A stretch of DNA of 64,000 bases from JAMQPK01 sp963761975 (lineage in GTDB: Bacteria > Acidobacteriota > Vicinamibacteria > Vicinamibacterales > JAMQPK01). Made by a program: the position numbers and the translations under genes. The DNA is taken from NCBI GenBank assembly GCA_963761975.1, contig CAVXIR010000004.1:558001-622000 (forward strand), written 5' to 3'. Positions 26,137-33,998 of the stretch are shown here, piece by piece (position 1 is the stretch's first letter; every line of letters begins with the position of its first letter). The notes under the pieces were generated by a model, which was not told the origin of the DNA, did not search any database, and worked only from the letters and a program-made list of their open reading frames with translations.

Positions 26137-29100
26137 GGTTCCCCTCTCAGCGCGAGCAGATCGGCAATCTGCTGCTTCGACTTACGCATGGCGCGGCGCT
26201 CCTGCTCGGGACCGCAGATTGTGAGAAAGTCGCAATAACGGCATGCGCGCTCCGCTGGCACAGGCGGCAGCATGCCTGAGTCAATCGCGCGGTCGATGAT
26301 TTCCATCGCGACGATGCCAACTCGTCGACTCGTCTCGTTGATCGACACGGTGTGCTCGGTGAAACCGCCGGCAGTCGTGCAATACGAGAAGCGCGCCGTT
26401 TCGACTGTGCAGTTCGTGGCCGCTTCGACGGCGAGACTGTAGATCACAGGCTGAAGCTGCTGGCCGCCGCCGATGATCGAGCGGCGTTCCGATCGGTTTT
26501 TCGAGGTTTTGTGATCGGTGACGCGAAGGATGGCGGGTGCGCCCCCTTTCGCTTGCGCGGGACCCGCCCTACGTTCAATCAAGTCAATAGAACCGCGAAG
26601 GAGGAAGCGGCCATCGATTTTGACGGGATCGGGAAGGCTATTTGGATCGCGTGGTGCGAACGTACCTGGTTCGGTTGCCTCGTTCGGCAAACCGAACGCA
26701 TATTCGAAGAGCCACGGTTCCCACTCCTTCGTGTCGGCTAGATGCCGCGTCCACACGTGGAGATCGGTGCGCATGCTCGCGATTTCATCCTGCCACACAC
26801 GATCGACGGCGGGCGCCACCTCTTCTGCGTATTTGGCGGCGATGCGCGTGAGCGTGGCGTCGAGGACTTCGAGCACCTTTTCGATTGGCGTCGTTGCAAT
26901 CGTTTTCTTATCGCGCTGCAGCGCTCTGAAGAACTCCGCCTGCACCTCGTGGAACAGACTGCCCTTCGTCAGCGGATCGAGCCGCTGCAGCGGCTCGGGT
27001 TCTTCGAGCGGCTCGAGCTTGTAGATTGCGGATAGTAGAAATCGATACGGGCAATACGCGTAGTTCTGGAGCGCCGACACAGAATACGGACGCACGCCAA
27101 GGCGCTGCGTCTGCAGATACGAACGCGTGCCGTCAGTCGCCCGCACGATGCCATCGAATTGAGACCACTGTGACTTCGAGCGTGCCCACCGCTCTGTTGC
27201 CGAGCGGCGCAAACAGTCATTCAGCCGCAGCATATAGTGGGCGTGGCCTTTGACGTCGTCGGTGCTGCGCATCAGCACGCGAAGAACGGACAGGTCGTGC
27301 TCGAAGTCATCTATCGCGTCTTCGGCTTTGACGGGTGCCGGCCATGCGAGACTCGCCTTCGCTTCTTCGGCCGCTTCTGTTTCGAGCGCCTGATGGTCTG
27401 GGATTTTGCCGGTGACCGCGCGCATCATTTCGAGCGCATAGAACGACGGCACGCGCTGGCGGGCTTCGGACGTTTCGATGCGGGGGAAGGACACGTAGAG
27501 GCGATCGGTCGCTGCGCCGACGGCGAGTCGAAGGAGCAGACGTTCGAGGTCCGCGCGATCTTCCTGAACGGCCAGTGATCTTGCCGAACTAAAGTTCGGC
27601 CCTACCGATGACGGCTCCACCGATGACGGTACCGGCGATGCGAACGGCAGTCTTCCCGTAGAGTCACCGGTAGGGCCGAACTTTAGTTCGGCCATTTCAC
27701 CGAGCTCGCGGCGCAAATCATCGAGCAGCAACGGGTCCTCGCGCAGTTTCTGAGGGAACAGGCGCTCGGCGAGACCCGGCACGAAAACCACTCGGAAGGA
27801 ACGGCCGCGGGCCTGGTGGGGACTGCCGATGAAGACGCGGCCGTACCGGTTTGCCGGCGGATCGACTTCGAGCGACATGAGGCGATCGGCAAGGACGTCG
27901 CGAACCTCCGTCAACCCGACAGGCCCCACCGCACCCATTGGCCGGAGATCGGCCAGCACACGCAGCACATCGGCCGGCTTGCGGAGCACGCGCGGAACCA
28001 GACCTTCGAGCCGCTGCAGCCAGTCGCCCCAACTTGCAGCAGCCGGCCACCCAGACATCGATTCGATGAGTGGCAACGCGAACGCGCACAGGTGCGCGAG
28101 ATTTTGACGCTCGCGCTCGAGGCGTGCGATGCGAGGCGAGTCGGGTTCTTCTGATCGAAGCGCACGAATCTTCAGCTCGTACTCCCGGTCCAGACCGCTC
28201 AGACGGCGGGACCAACGGACAGCGCCGCCGATGACAGCGGATTCGACCAGAAGCGATTCCCATTTCCACGGCGCTCTGAGCGTCCCGGAGACTACCGCAG
28301 AGGACGCATCCGCGCCGGCTTGTGCTGCAACGTGATGGGATAGGGATTGGGGATCAGGGATTAGGGATTGGTCCTGAACGCGCTGATCCGGTGGCTTCGC
28401 AGCCTCTTCAGACAGGGCACCAAACACTTCGTCGTTCGAAGTGACCCAAGTCATGCCGTCGCGGTCGATGCGCGGTTGGCCGGAAGGGTCGAGATCGGGA
28501 ACCTGGGCGAGCGACAGATACTCGGCAAACCGCTTCGCCGAGAACTTCTCCACGGCGCAGCTCAGCACCGCGAGGAATGCGCGGCCGGCGGGATGGGGAC
28601 GCCGGGTGCCACGATCGAAATAGGCGGGAATCTTTGCGCGGCTGAGCGCATGTTCCAACACACCAAGATATTGTTGCGGCGACCGCACGAGAATCGCCAT
28701 CTCGTCGAAGCGCACGCCTCGTGCGGCTTCCTTGAGAAGCCGCCGTGCGATCTCGACACACTCGCGGCCTTCGCCAGGTGCGGAAAACCAGACGAGCTCA
28801 CCAGAGCGCTGCCGCTCCGGGGGCGGCTCTGGCGAGAACAGATAGCGCGTCAGGTAACCGAGATCGGTCTCTTGTGGATCATGGATGAGCTCTCCGTCGA
28901 CACCGCGCTCGCGAAGCCTGGCCATCGTTCGAGCGTCGCCGGTTGGAATGGTGATGAACGCTTTCGGAGACTGCTGGATCAGGGCCCAAAGAAATTGCGC
29001 TTCCGCCTCTGAATCAAACGGCACGTCGAGCAGCAACGTGGGCAGCCGGAGAAGAGGGCTCAGGGTCGAGAGCTTAGGGCTGAGGGCTTTGGTGGCGGTC

Positions 29101-29666
29101 TCGAATAGGGCCGCTCTATCGCTCGCGCCGGCTTCACCCATGAGCAGATCGACGCGGTTGAGAAGCTCGGAGAGATCCGGGCCGCTTCGTGACAAGCCGC
29201 TCAGACGTTCACCGGGTGTGCCTGCCAGTCGCAGCTCGACCAGCGTGCGAGCCAGCGCTTTGGGAAATCCGGGCGTTCGCGCGACGGGCGCGAAATAATC
29301 GAGCGTCTCGTCTCTGTGAGCCTCGAATGTCGCACGTGCCGCCACCGCCTCGTGACCGAGCGTCGTCGTGGGCGCGCGATCGAGAGAGGCGAGCTGCAGC
29401 GCAGACAGTCTCGCGGCGAGCTGCGTGAACGATAGCCGGTGCAACCCGAACGTCGCGCCTTTGTCGCGCGCGATGCCGCGGGCGAAGTCGTCCACTGCCC
29501 CACGCGAGGCGCCGAGCAGAAGGACTTCATCGCCTGGCGCGAATTGATCCACGAACGCGCGCGCCGCGCGCAGGCGGATCGCGGCCGTCGGCGATTGAAT
29601 CGCCTTAACCGATGAGACGGATGACGGTGTTCGAGTGGAATGTGAAGGACTGCGAGGGCGCGTCAT
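26133..29666 (-). CDS. addB: AddB-type exonuclease subunit with Fe-S nuclease domain
   Basis: The 1177-residue protein starts behind a GGGGGAG stretch. It has a degenerate helicase-like N-terminal half ('EVLLLGASRGAVDDFARG' in place of Walker A) and a C-terminal PD-(D/E)xK nuclease with 'RGSIDLIE' and 'RVTDHKTSK'. Four cysteines match the AddB 4Fe-4S cluster that pins the nuclease: C872 ('NYAYCPYRF') and the group C1142-C1145-C1151. AddB contributes one of the two strand-cutting nucleases of AddAB. The coding sequence carries repeat-derived inserts: an inverted palindrome pair at 27583-27692, a GC palindrome at 26532 and a 'gggattagggattgg' tract at 28331. Confidence 0.87.
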   Translation of the reverse strand: MTRPRSPSHSTRTPSSVSSVKAIQSPTAAIRLRAARAFVDQFAPGDEVLLLGASRGAVDDFARGIARDKGATFGLHRLSFTQLAARLSALQLASLDRAPTTTLGHEAVAARATFEAHRDETLDYFAPVARTPGFPKALARTLVELRLAGTPGERLSGLSRSGPDLSELLNRVDLLMGEAGASDRAALFETATKALSPKLSTLSPLLRLPTLLLDVPFDSEAEAQFLWALIQQSPKAFITIPTGDARTMARLRERGVDGELIHDPQETDLGYLTRYLFSPEPPPERQRSGELVWFSAPGEGRECVEIARRLLKEAARGVRFDEMAILVRSPQQYLGVLEHALSRAKIPAYFDRGTRRPHPAGRAFLAVLSCAVEKFSAKRFAEYLSLAQVPDLDPSGQPRIDRDGMTWVTSNDEVFGALSEEAAKPPDQRVQDQSLIPDPQSLSHHVAAQAGADASSAVVSGTLRAPWKWESLLVESAVIGGAVRWSRRLSGLDREYELKIRALRSEEPDSPRIARLERERQNLAHLCAFALPLIESMSGWPAAASWGDWLQRLEGLVPRVLRKPADVLRVLADLRPMGAVGPVGLTEVRDVLADRLMSLEVDPPANRYGRVFIGSPHQARGRSFRVVFVPGLAERLFPQKLREDPLLLDDLRRELGEMAELKFGPTGDSTGRLPFASPVPSSVEPSSVGPNFSSARSLAVQEDRADLERLLLRLAVGAATDRLYVSFPRIETSEARQRVPSFYALEMMRAVTGKIPDHQALETEAAEEAKASLAWPAPVKAEDAIDDFEHDLSVLRVLMRSTDDVKGHAHYMLRLNDCLRRSATERWARSKSQWSQFDGIVRATDGTRSYLQTQRLGVRPYSVSALQNYAYCPYRFLLSAIYKLEPLEEPEPLQRLDPLTKGSLFHEVQAEFFRALQRDKKTIATTPIEKVLEVLDATLTRIAAKYAEEVAPAVDRVWQDEIASMRTDLHVWTRHLADTKEWEPWLFEYAFGLPNEATEPGTFAPRDPNSLPDPVKIDGRFLLRGSIDLIERRAGPAQAKGGAPAILRVTDHKTSKNRSERRSIIGGGQQLQPVIYSLAVEAATNCTVETARFSYCTTAGGFTEHTVSINETSRRVGIVAMEIIDRAIDSGMLPPVPAERACRYCDFLTICGPEQERRAMRKSKQQIADLLALRGEP
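26532..26568. repeat. imperfect palindrome inside addB (ggcgggt ... acccgcc)
   Basis: Seven-base outer arms and an inner 'tgcgccccctttcgcttgcg' part form an imperfect hairpin followed by 'ctacg'. It lies within the nuclease domain between 'SIDLIE' and 'RVTDHK' and is translated as 'RRAGPAQAKGGAPA'. Placement between two active-site strands suggests a tolerated loop insertion. Confidence 0.6.
27583..27692. repeat. inverted pair of palindromes inside addB
   Basis: Two 18-bp palindromic units, gccgaact.aagttcggc at 27583-27600 and its counterpart at 27675-27692, face each other with 'cctaccg' and 'cggtaggg' inside. The ~110-bp block is read in frame as a Ser/Pro-rich stretch ('ELKFGPTGDSTG ... 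SSVGPNFSSARS'). A similar palindrome with 'ccctaccg' lies at 51436. Confidence 0.75.
28331..28372. repeat. low-complexity 'gggatt(a/g)gggatt' tract inside addB
   Basis: Repeats of 'gggattgggga' and 'gggattaggg' are translated as 'QDQSLIPDPQSLS'. The same tract occurs between genes at 38411-38443. Its presence in coding sequence, in frame, parallels the palindrome insertions. Confidence 0.7.
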
Positions 29667-29800
29667 TGTTACTCCCCCTCCCGGACTCTATGCCGGGAAA
29701 TCGGCTACCCTGGCCCACCGCCAGCGGATCGCGCCGAGTCTAACACAGCCCACACTCAATCTCCTCCAACGCCGCACCTTCGTTATAAGCTGACGCCTTC

Positions 29801-30820
29801 ATGGATACGAGGTCAAAGACCCCTGTCGGTGTCGGATCGAAAGCTGACAAAGAGCTGAAAAGCAGGTTCGACAAGTGGGACAGAGAATCGGATGAACATC
29901 AAGCGAATCGCCTCTCCTTCGTTCGATGGGCCATCATTGTCGGGCCCTTCGCCGTCGTGCTGCTGGCGATACAGGTGATCGCCGTTCGGCACGGATCGTG
30001 GGCGGTGACGCTGATTTTGGTTGAGGTGGGCCTTCTAGTCATAGCCCTGGCAATCCCGTTCCTCAAACTCGGGCAGTCACACGACCATTGGATCAGCGCG
30101 CGTGTTCGAGCCGAGGTTCTTCGGCGCGAGCAGTATCTCTTGGCCGCGGAGGTGGGTCCGTACCTCGGCAAGACGCCAGTGCAAGCTGCGGAAGAAGTCA
30201 ACAAACGCCTCGCCGTCCTCGACAGAGATCTCGGCGACGCCGGCGAACTGCTCGCGTCAACGCACGCGCCGGTGGATTGGCGCAACGACCTCGAAGACGC
30301 GACCGCACGCCATGTCGTCCTTGCGCAGGTTCGTGAACGCGCGCACCAGTACCTGGAGGATCGCGTCGTCGCACAACAGAAATGGTTTGTGAAGAAGGGT
30401 CACGACCACGAGAATCGGAGCCGGCGTCTGGAAAACTGGGCCAAGCTCGCGCTGACGTTGGCCCTCGTCCTCGCGGGTGTGCATCTCGGCACGCTGTTGT
30501 GGCCGCCCCGCAATCCGCATCACGGCTGGGAAATGGCGCTTCAAATTGCGGCGTTGTGTCTTCCGGCCGTTGGCGGGGCCATCGTGGCGTATCGATCGGC
30601 TCTGGGCAGCCAACGGCAGGCGCTTTCGTATAAGTATTATGCAGACGTCATGGATCCGCTGCGAAAGCAGTTGCAGACGCTCGCAGGTGAAGGGCACAGA
30701 GGCACGGACGACACTCTGAAGTTCAAGCGGCTGGTGCTGGACGTCGAGGAAGTGCTCAGCGACGAGCTCAGGGTGTGGTGGATGAACATGGTGATCAAGG
30801 AGCCGCACACAACAGCGTAA
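29801..30820 (+). CDS. SLATT-like (DUF4231-like) four-helix membrane protein
   Basis: The 339-residue protein has two pairs of membrane helices: about 42-62 and 67-88, then about 214-235 and 246-268. The pairs flank a long charged helical segment (about 95-205) and are followed by a cytoplasmic helix ending 'LSDELRVWWMNMVIKEPH'. The pattern, helix pair followed by a coiled helix and a closing 'RVWW' motif, fits SLATT/DUF4231 proteins, proposed pore-forming effectors in nucleotide-dependent conflict systems. It is followed 8 bp later by the convergent RyR gene and then by a TIR gene, partners recorded for SLATT families, which strengthens the call. Direct effector activity is inference. Confidence 0.7.
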   Translation: MDTRSKTPVGVGSKADKELKSRFDKWDRESDEHQANRLSFVRWAIIVGPFAVVLLAIQVIAVRHGSWAVTLILVEVGLLVIALAIPFLKLGQSHDHWISARVRAEVLRREQYLLAAEVGPYLGKTPVQAAEEVNKRLAVLDRDLGDAGELLASTHAPVDWRNDLEDATARHVVLAQVRERAHQYLEDRVVAQQKWFVKKGHDHENRSRRLENWAKLALTLALVLAGVHLGTLLWPPRNPHHGWEMALQIAALCLPAVGGAIVAYRSALGSQRQALSYKYYADVMDPLRKQLQTLAGEGHRGTDDTLKFKRLVLDVEEVLSDELRVWWMNMVIKEPHTTA

Positions 30821-30828
30821 ACGACAGC

Positions 30829-31110
30829 TTATTTCTCGATGCGGTAACCGAGCGCGAGAATCGCTCGCAGCGTCCCGAGCACCGCATTCCGATCGAACTG
30901 CTTCTCAGATTCGGACAGATGCTCGTAGGGCACCAGACTCGGATGTTGCAGCCGGACGTCGTCTCTGGCCGGCCCGTAGGTCCAGCCCAGACGAACCCGT
31001 TCTTCGGCCCACACATCGTGGGCGTGACGGGAAAGCTGCTCCGTGAGGCGAAGAATCTCTGCATCGAGGGTGACGGCCGAGGTATCGATGGGCTTGGGTT
31101 GATAGGTCAT
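30829..31110 (-). CDS. RyR-domain protein
   Basis: The 93-residue protein is essentially one RyR domain: 'YQPKPIDTSAVTLD', then 'LSRHAHDVWAEERVRLGWTYG', 'RDDVRLQHPSLVPYEHL', and 'FDRNAVLGTLRAILALGY'. These match the prokaryotic form of the ryanodine-receptor repeat, proposed to bind nucleotide ligands. I chose ATG 31110; an upstream in-frame ATG at 31122 is possible. The chosen start faces the TIR start, the two codons sharing the bases CATG. Length and motifs are complete. In this setting the domain may be the sensor of a SLATT/TIR module. Confidence 0.85.
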   Translation of the reverse strand: MTYQPKPIDTSAVTLDAEILRLTEQLSRHAHDVWAEERVRLGWTYGPARDDVRLQHPSLVPYEHLSESEKQFDRNAVLGTLRAILALGYRIEK

Positions 31111-32212
31111 GGCGCACGACATTTTTATCAGCTATTCGTCAAAGGACAAGCCGGTCGCTGATGCGGTGTGCGCCCGCCTTGAATCGCGAGGCATTCGCTG
31201 CTGGATTGCACCTCGCGATGTCGCACCGGGCGTGAACTACGGCGGAGCCATTGTCGACGCCATCCACGGCAGCCGCGTGATGGTACTCGTGCTGTCGTCG
31301 CACGCGAACAACTCACGTCACATCCCAAACGAGATCGAACGGGCCGTGAGCAATGGCGTGGCGATCCTGCCGTTCCGCATCGAGGATGTGCGGCCCGCCA
31401 AGTCACTCGACCTCTTCATCGGTTCGGTGCACTGGCTCGACGCGTTGACGCCACCGGTCGACCGTCATCTCGATCGGCTCGCCGAATCGGTGTCGAAGCT
31501 GCTGCCGGATCGAACGGCATCACCGTCTCCCCCGCCACCGGTTCCGTCACCGCCGCCTCTACCGCTGCCGAAACCGAGTCCGAACTGGTACAAGCCCGCT
31601 GCCGTCGCAGCGGCAATCGTCGGCGCGTTGATACTGGGCTGGAGTCTGTCAACTCGAAACACTGGCCGCGTCGCATCGACAGACTCCTACGCACCCGGAG
31701 CGACGACGGCACCGCGATCTGCAATGACCGGCGGCCAAGACATCGTCGGGTGCTGGCGTTGGAGCAATCACCCGTCGATCGTCATCCGTTCGAACGGCAC
31801 CCTGTCGGCCGTTCCATTCACCGGCGAGTGGCGACACAACGGAGGGCGCTCATATACGCTCACGTGGCCCGAACCGGTCGACACGCTCACGATGTCGTCC
31901 AACCGTCAACAGCTTCGCGGCGCAAACCAGTACGGAGTAACGGTCAACGCCACACGCGTGTCCGGTGGACCCGACGTTGCGGGCTCGTGGCGATGGGGCG
32001 GCGTGATACCGGTCGTGATTGCCTCAAATGGATCGGTCAGCATGGGCGCTCTCTCGGGGACCTGGGAACTGGCCGATCCTGGTCAGCGGCTCTACCGCGT
32101 GACTTGGCCGAAAATTCAGGATGCCGTCACGCTGTCTGACGATCTCGCCAGCATCAAAGGCATGAACCAGTACGGCGTCGCCGTTTCTGGAACGCGAACG
32201 GGCTGCCCGTAG
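31109..32212 (+). CDS. TIR-domain membrane protein with C-terminal tandem repeats
   Basis: The 367-residue protein begins with a TIR domain (1 to about 130): 'HDIFISYSSKDK', 'CWIAPRDVAPGVNYGGAI', and E75 in 'IPNEIERA', the position of the catalytic Glu in NAD-cleaving TIRs. A Pro/Ser-rich linker, one membrane helix (about 163-183), and two tandem repeats (about 211-285 and 288-365) follow. Each repeat has 'WRW', 'I.SNG', 'TW', 'LTWP' or 'VTWP', and 'NQYGV'. The N-terminus would be cytoplasmic and the repeats outside, like a receptor with an intracellular NADase. Together with the RyR and SLATT genes it forms a 2.4-kb module. The Shine-Dalgarno sequence is weak. Confidence 0.85.
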   Translation: MAHDIFISYSSKDKPVADAVCARLESRGIRCWIAPRDVAPGVNYGGAIVDAIHGSRVMVLVLSSHANNSRHIPNEIERAVSNGVAILPFRIEDVRPAKSLDLFIGSVHWLDALTPPVDRHLDRLAESVSKLLPDRTASPSPPPPVPSPPPLPLPKPSPNWYKPAAVAAAIVGALILGWSLSTRNTGRVASTDSYAPGATTAPRSAMTGGQDIVGCWRWSNHPSIVIRSNGTLSAVPFTGEWRHNGGRSYTLTWPEPVDTLTMSSNRQQLRGANQYGVTVNATRVSGGPDVAGSWRWGGVIPVVIASNGSVSMGALSGTWELADPGQRLYRVTWPKIQDAVTLSDDLASIKGMNQYGVAVSGTRTGCP

Positions 32213-32243
32213 TACGCGTATCTGTTTGGCAGGCTGAGCGAAC

Positions 32244-32274
32244 GACGGAGCCGGTCATCTTCTCCGGCTCCGTC
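32244..32274. terminator. hairpin after the TIR gene
   Basis: An 11-bp perfect stem (gacggagccgg / ccggctccgtc) with a 9-base loop begins 31 bp after the TIR stop codon. There is no T tract, so it is a probable but not typical terminator. Confidence 0.5.
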
Positions 32275-32297
32275 GACGCGGCAGGGCTAAGTTAACG

Positions 32298-32315
32298 GCA
32301 GGGCTGAAGCCCTGC
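32298..32315. repeat. palindrome gcagggct/agccctgc plus 'gctacc'
   Basis: Exact copy of the element found inside addA at 24047. A partial copy ('gcagggcta') lies 17 bp upstream. It sits between the TIR gene and the convergent LysM gene. Confidence 0.75.
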
Positions 32316-32335
32316 GCTACCAGAAGATGGATCCT

Positions 32336-32758
32336 CTACGGAAGACGCAGCACCTGACCAGGCTTGATCTTGTCGGGGTCCGTCAACACATCTTTGTTCA
32401 ACTCGAAAATCTTCATGTATGCCCCGGCACTACCAAGCTGATCCTTCGCAATCTGGCTGAGCGTATCTCCCGCCTTGACTGTGTACGTTTTTCCAGCCGT
32501 TGCAGCGGCCGTCGATTTTGGGACCGTCGCGCCCGCGGGCGGCTGCGGCGCTTTCGGGCCGCCGGTCACTTGGATATCGGCCACCACATCCTTCTGCCAG
32601 GTTGGAATCGTCTTGATGGCGTTCCAGATTTGATTCTTCTCGTCCTCAGTTGCGACCGTACCTTTGAAGTGCAGCTTGCCGTCGCGTTCTTCGGCGTTGC
32701 CCTGGAACTTCCCCTTGGCCGTCTGAATCGCGTAGGCGTATGTGTCTCTCAATCCCAT
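32336..32758 (-). CDS. BON-LysM domain protein (Kbp/YgaU-like)
   Basis: ATG 32758 is six bases after GGAGG; a GTG one codon earlier is possible. The 140-residue protein has a BON domain (about 15-65, 'LHFKGTVATEDEKNQIWNAIKTI' shown in part here by its family features) and, after a Pro/Ala linker, a LysM domain ('YTVKAGDTLSQIAKDQLG' to 'IKPGQVLRLP'). This matches Kbp, a cytoplasmic potassium-binding protein of E. coli, in size and domain order. No signal peptide is present, which favours a cytoplasmic role over peptidoglycan binding. It lies next to a dodecin gene on the same strand. Confidence 0.85.
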   Translation of the reverse strand: MGLRDTYAYAIQTAKGKFQGNAEERDGKLHFKGTVATEDEKNQIWNAIKTIPTWQKDVVADIQVTGGPKAPQPPAGATVPKSTAAATAGKTYTVKAGDTLSQIAKDQLGSAGAYMKIFELNKDVLTDPDKIKPGQVLRLP

Positions 32759-32777
32759 CACTCACCTCCGATGTGCA

Positions 32778-32981
32778 TCAGTCGTCGAGCACGAAGGTCA
32801 CCATCATGTTGACTTGGTACTCCGTAATGCGACTACCGTCACAGCGTACGTGTTGCTCTTTGATCCAGACGCTACGGATCTGCCGCAGCGTCTTGCTTGC
32901 CCGATTGAGTCCCTGCTGAATGGCGTCCTCAAAACTCTTCGTTGAAGTGGCGCTGATCTCGCTGACTTTCGCCACTGACAT
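32778..32981 (-). CDS. dodecin family flavin-binding protein
   Basis: ATG 32981 has AGGAGG seven bases upstream, which decides it over an upstream in-frame start at 33023. The 67-residue protein has the dodecin plan: 'ISATSTKSFEDAIQQGLNRA', then the Trp of the flavin stack in 'RSVWIKEQHVR' and 'EYQVNMMVTFVL'. Dodecins form twelve-subunit spheres that store riboflavin or FMN and blunt photochemical damage. It is upstream of, and likely cotranscribed with, the BON-LysM gene. Confidence 0.88.
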   Translation of the reverse strand: MSVAKVSEISATSTKSFEDAIQQGLNRASKTLRQIRSVWIKEQHVRCDGSRITEYQVNMMVTFVLDD

Positions 32982-33132
32982 GCCGAGTCCTCCTTTCTTT
33001 CGTCGGCGATCCCGCCGTATCAACGGCGGAAAGCACGCGAAGTTTCGACTCTAACTCTCCCGAGTGTTCAGAATCTATCTTTTATTCGCTTTTTTTCGCG
33101 TGGCGGAAGATACTGCGCGCAGGAGGAAAGCG

Positions 33133-33681
33133 ATGAATATCCTCGAGGCGGTTCTCAACGCACAAGGAGGGGCGGCGGCAAGCGAAGCCGGTCGCTCAGT
33201 TGGTTTGTCACAGGAGCAGACGAGCGCGGCATTGGCAGCACTGGTGCCGGCACTCGCTGCCGGATTGCAGCGAAACGCTACACAGCAGGGCGGACTCGAC
33301 GCGCTGCTCGGCGCTCTCAGCGGCGGCGGCCACGCGCGCTATGTCGATCAGCCGTCGATGCTGGGTCGTCAGGAGACGGTAACCGACGGAAATGCCATCC
33401 TCGGGCACATCCTCGGTAGCAGAGATGTCAGCCGCGCCGTCGCAACGCAGGCATCTGCCCAAACCGGCATCGGTGAGGATGTTCTCAAGAAAATGCTGCC
33501 GATTGTCGCGACTCTGGTGATGGGCTCACTGGCAAAACAGCAGTTCACGCAACAACCGAATCGAGCGACAGCAAGTGGCGACCTGTTCGGCATGCTGACG
33601 CCGATGCTCGATCAGAACCGCGACGGATCGATGGTGGACGACATTCTCAAGAATGTCGGGAAGTTCATGGGTGGTCGTTAA
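33133..33681 (+). CDS. DUF937 family protein
   Basis: AGGAGG lies just before ATG 33133, so the longer frame from 33064 is not used. The 182-residue protein has two DUF937-like helical repeats rich in Ala, Gly and Leu ('LSQEQTSAALAALVPALAAGL', 'GEDVLKKMLPIVATLVMG') and ends with an Asp-rich motif 'LDQNRDGSMVDDIL', a possible calcium site. The function of DUF937/YidB-like proteins is unknown. It is divergent from the dodecin gene. Confidence 0.8.
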   Translation: MNILEAVLNAQGGAAASEAGRSVGLSQEQTSAALAALVPALAAGLQRNATQQGGLDALLGALSGGGHARYVDQPSMLGRQETVTDGNAILGHILGSRDVSRAVATQASAQTGIGEDVLKKMLPIVATLVMGSLAKQQFTQQPNRATASGDLFGMLTPMLDQNRDGSMVDDILKNVGKFMGGR

Positions 33682-33998
33682 CAGGGCTATCGCGGTTTTC
33701 AGAATGCTGTAGTCCGCTGGTTCCGCGTTCCTGTTCCAGGGGTTCCGCGTTCGAGCAAGCCGCGCGGCGGAGCCGGATTGAACAATCTGTGACTCCGCTG
33801 CGCGCCGGCTACAGTATGCTCCTGCCGAACACGACCGCATGACGACCCTCTCACCATTCGAGCCTTGTTGCCGCAGTTCGAGCGTGGTTCCGTGGCGGCG
33901 ATTGAACATTGGCGAGGCCGAGACGGCACTCCCCTAGACGAGAGTTTCTCAACGCGCGCCCGGGCGGCCGTGTGTGCCTGGCGGGAAGCGAGGTAGCG
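33682..33998. other. left flank of the IS110-type element, no intact gene
   Basis: This 317-bp stretch holds a ggttcc-rich arm at 33717-33753, which is inverted at 35476-35511, and then DNA without a credible coding frame up to the transposase start. It probably contains the left end and promoter of the insertion sequence. Confidence 0.5.
33717..33753 (+). repeat. left arm of an inverted repeat enclosing the IS110-type gene
   Basis: The arm 'ctggttccgcgttcctgttc' continues to 'gttccgcgttcg'. Its inverse complement with a few mismatches lies at 35476-35511. The enclosed block is about 1.8 kb. Confidence 0.6.
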
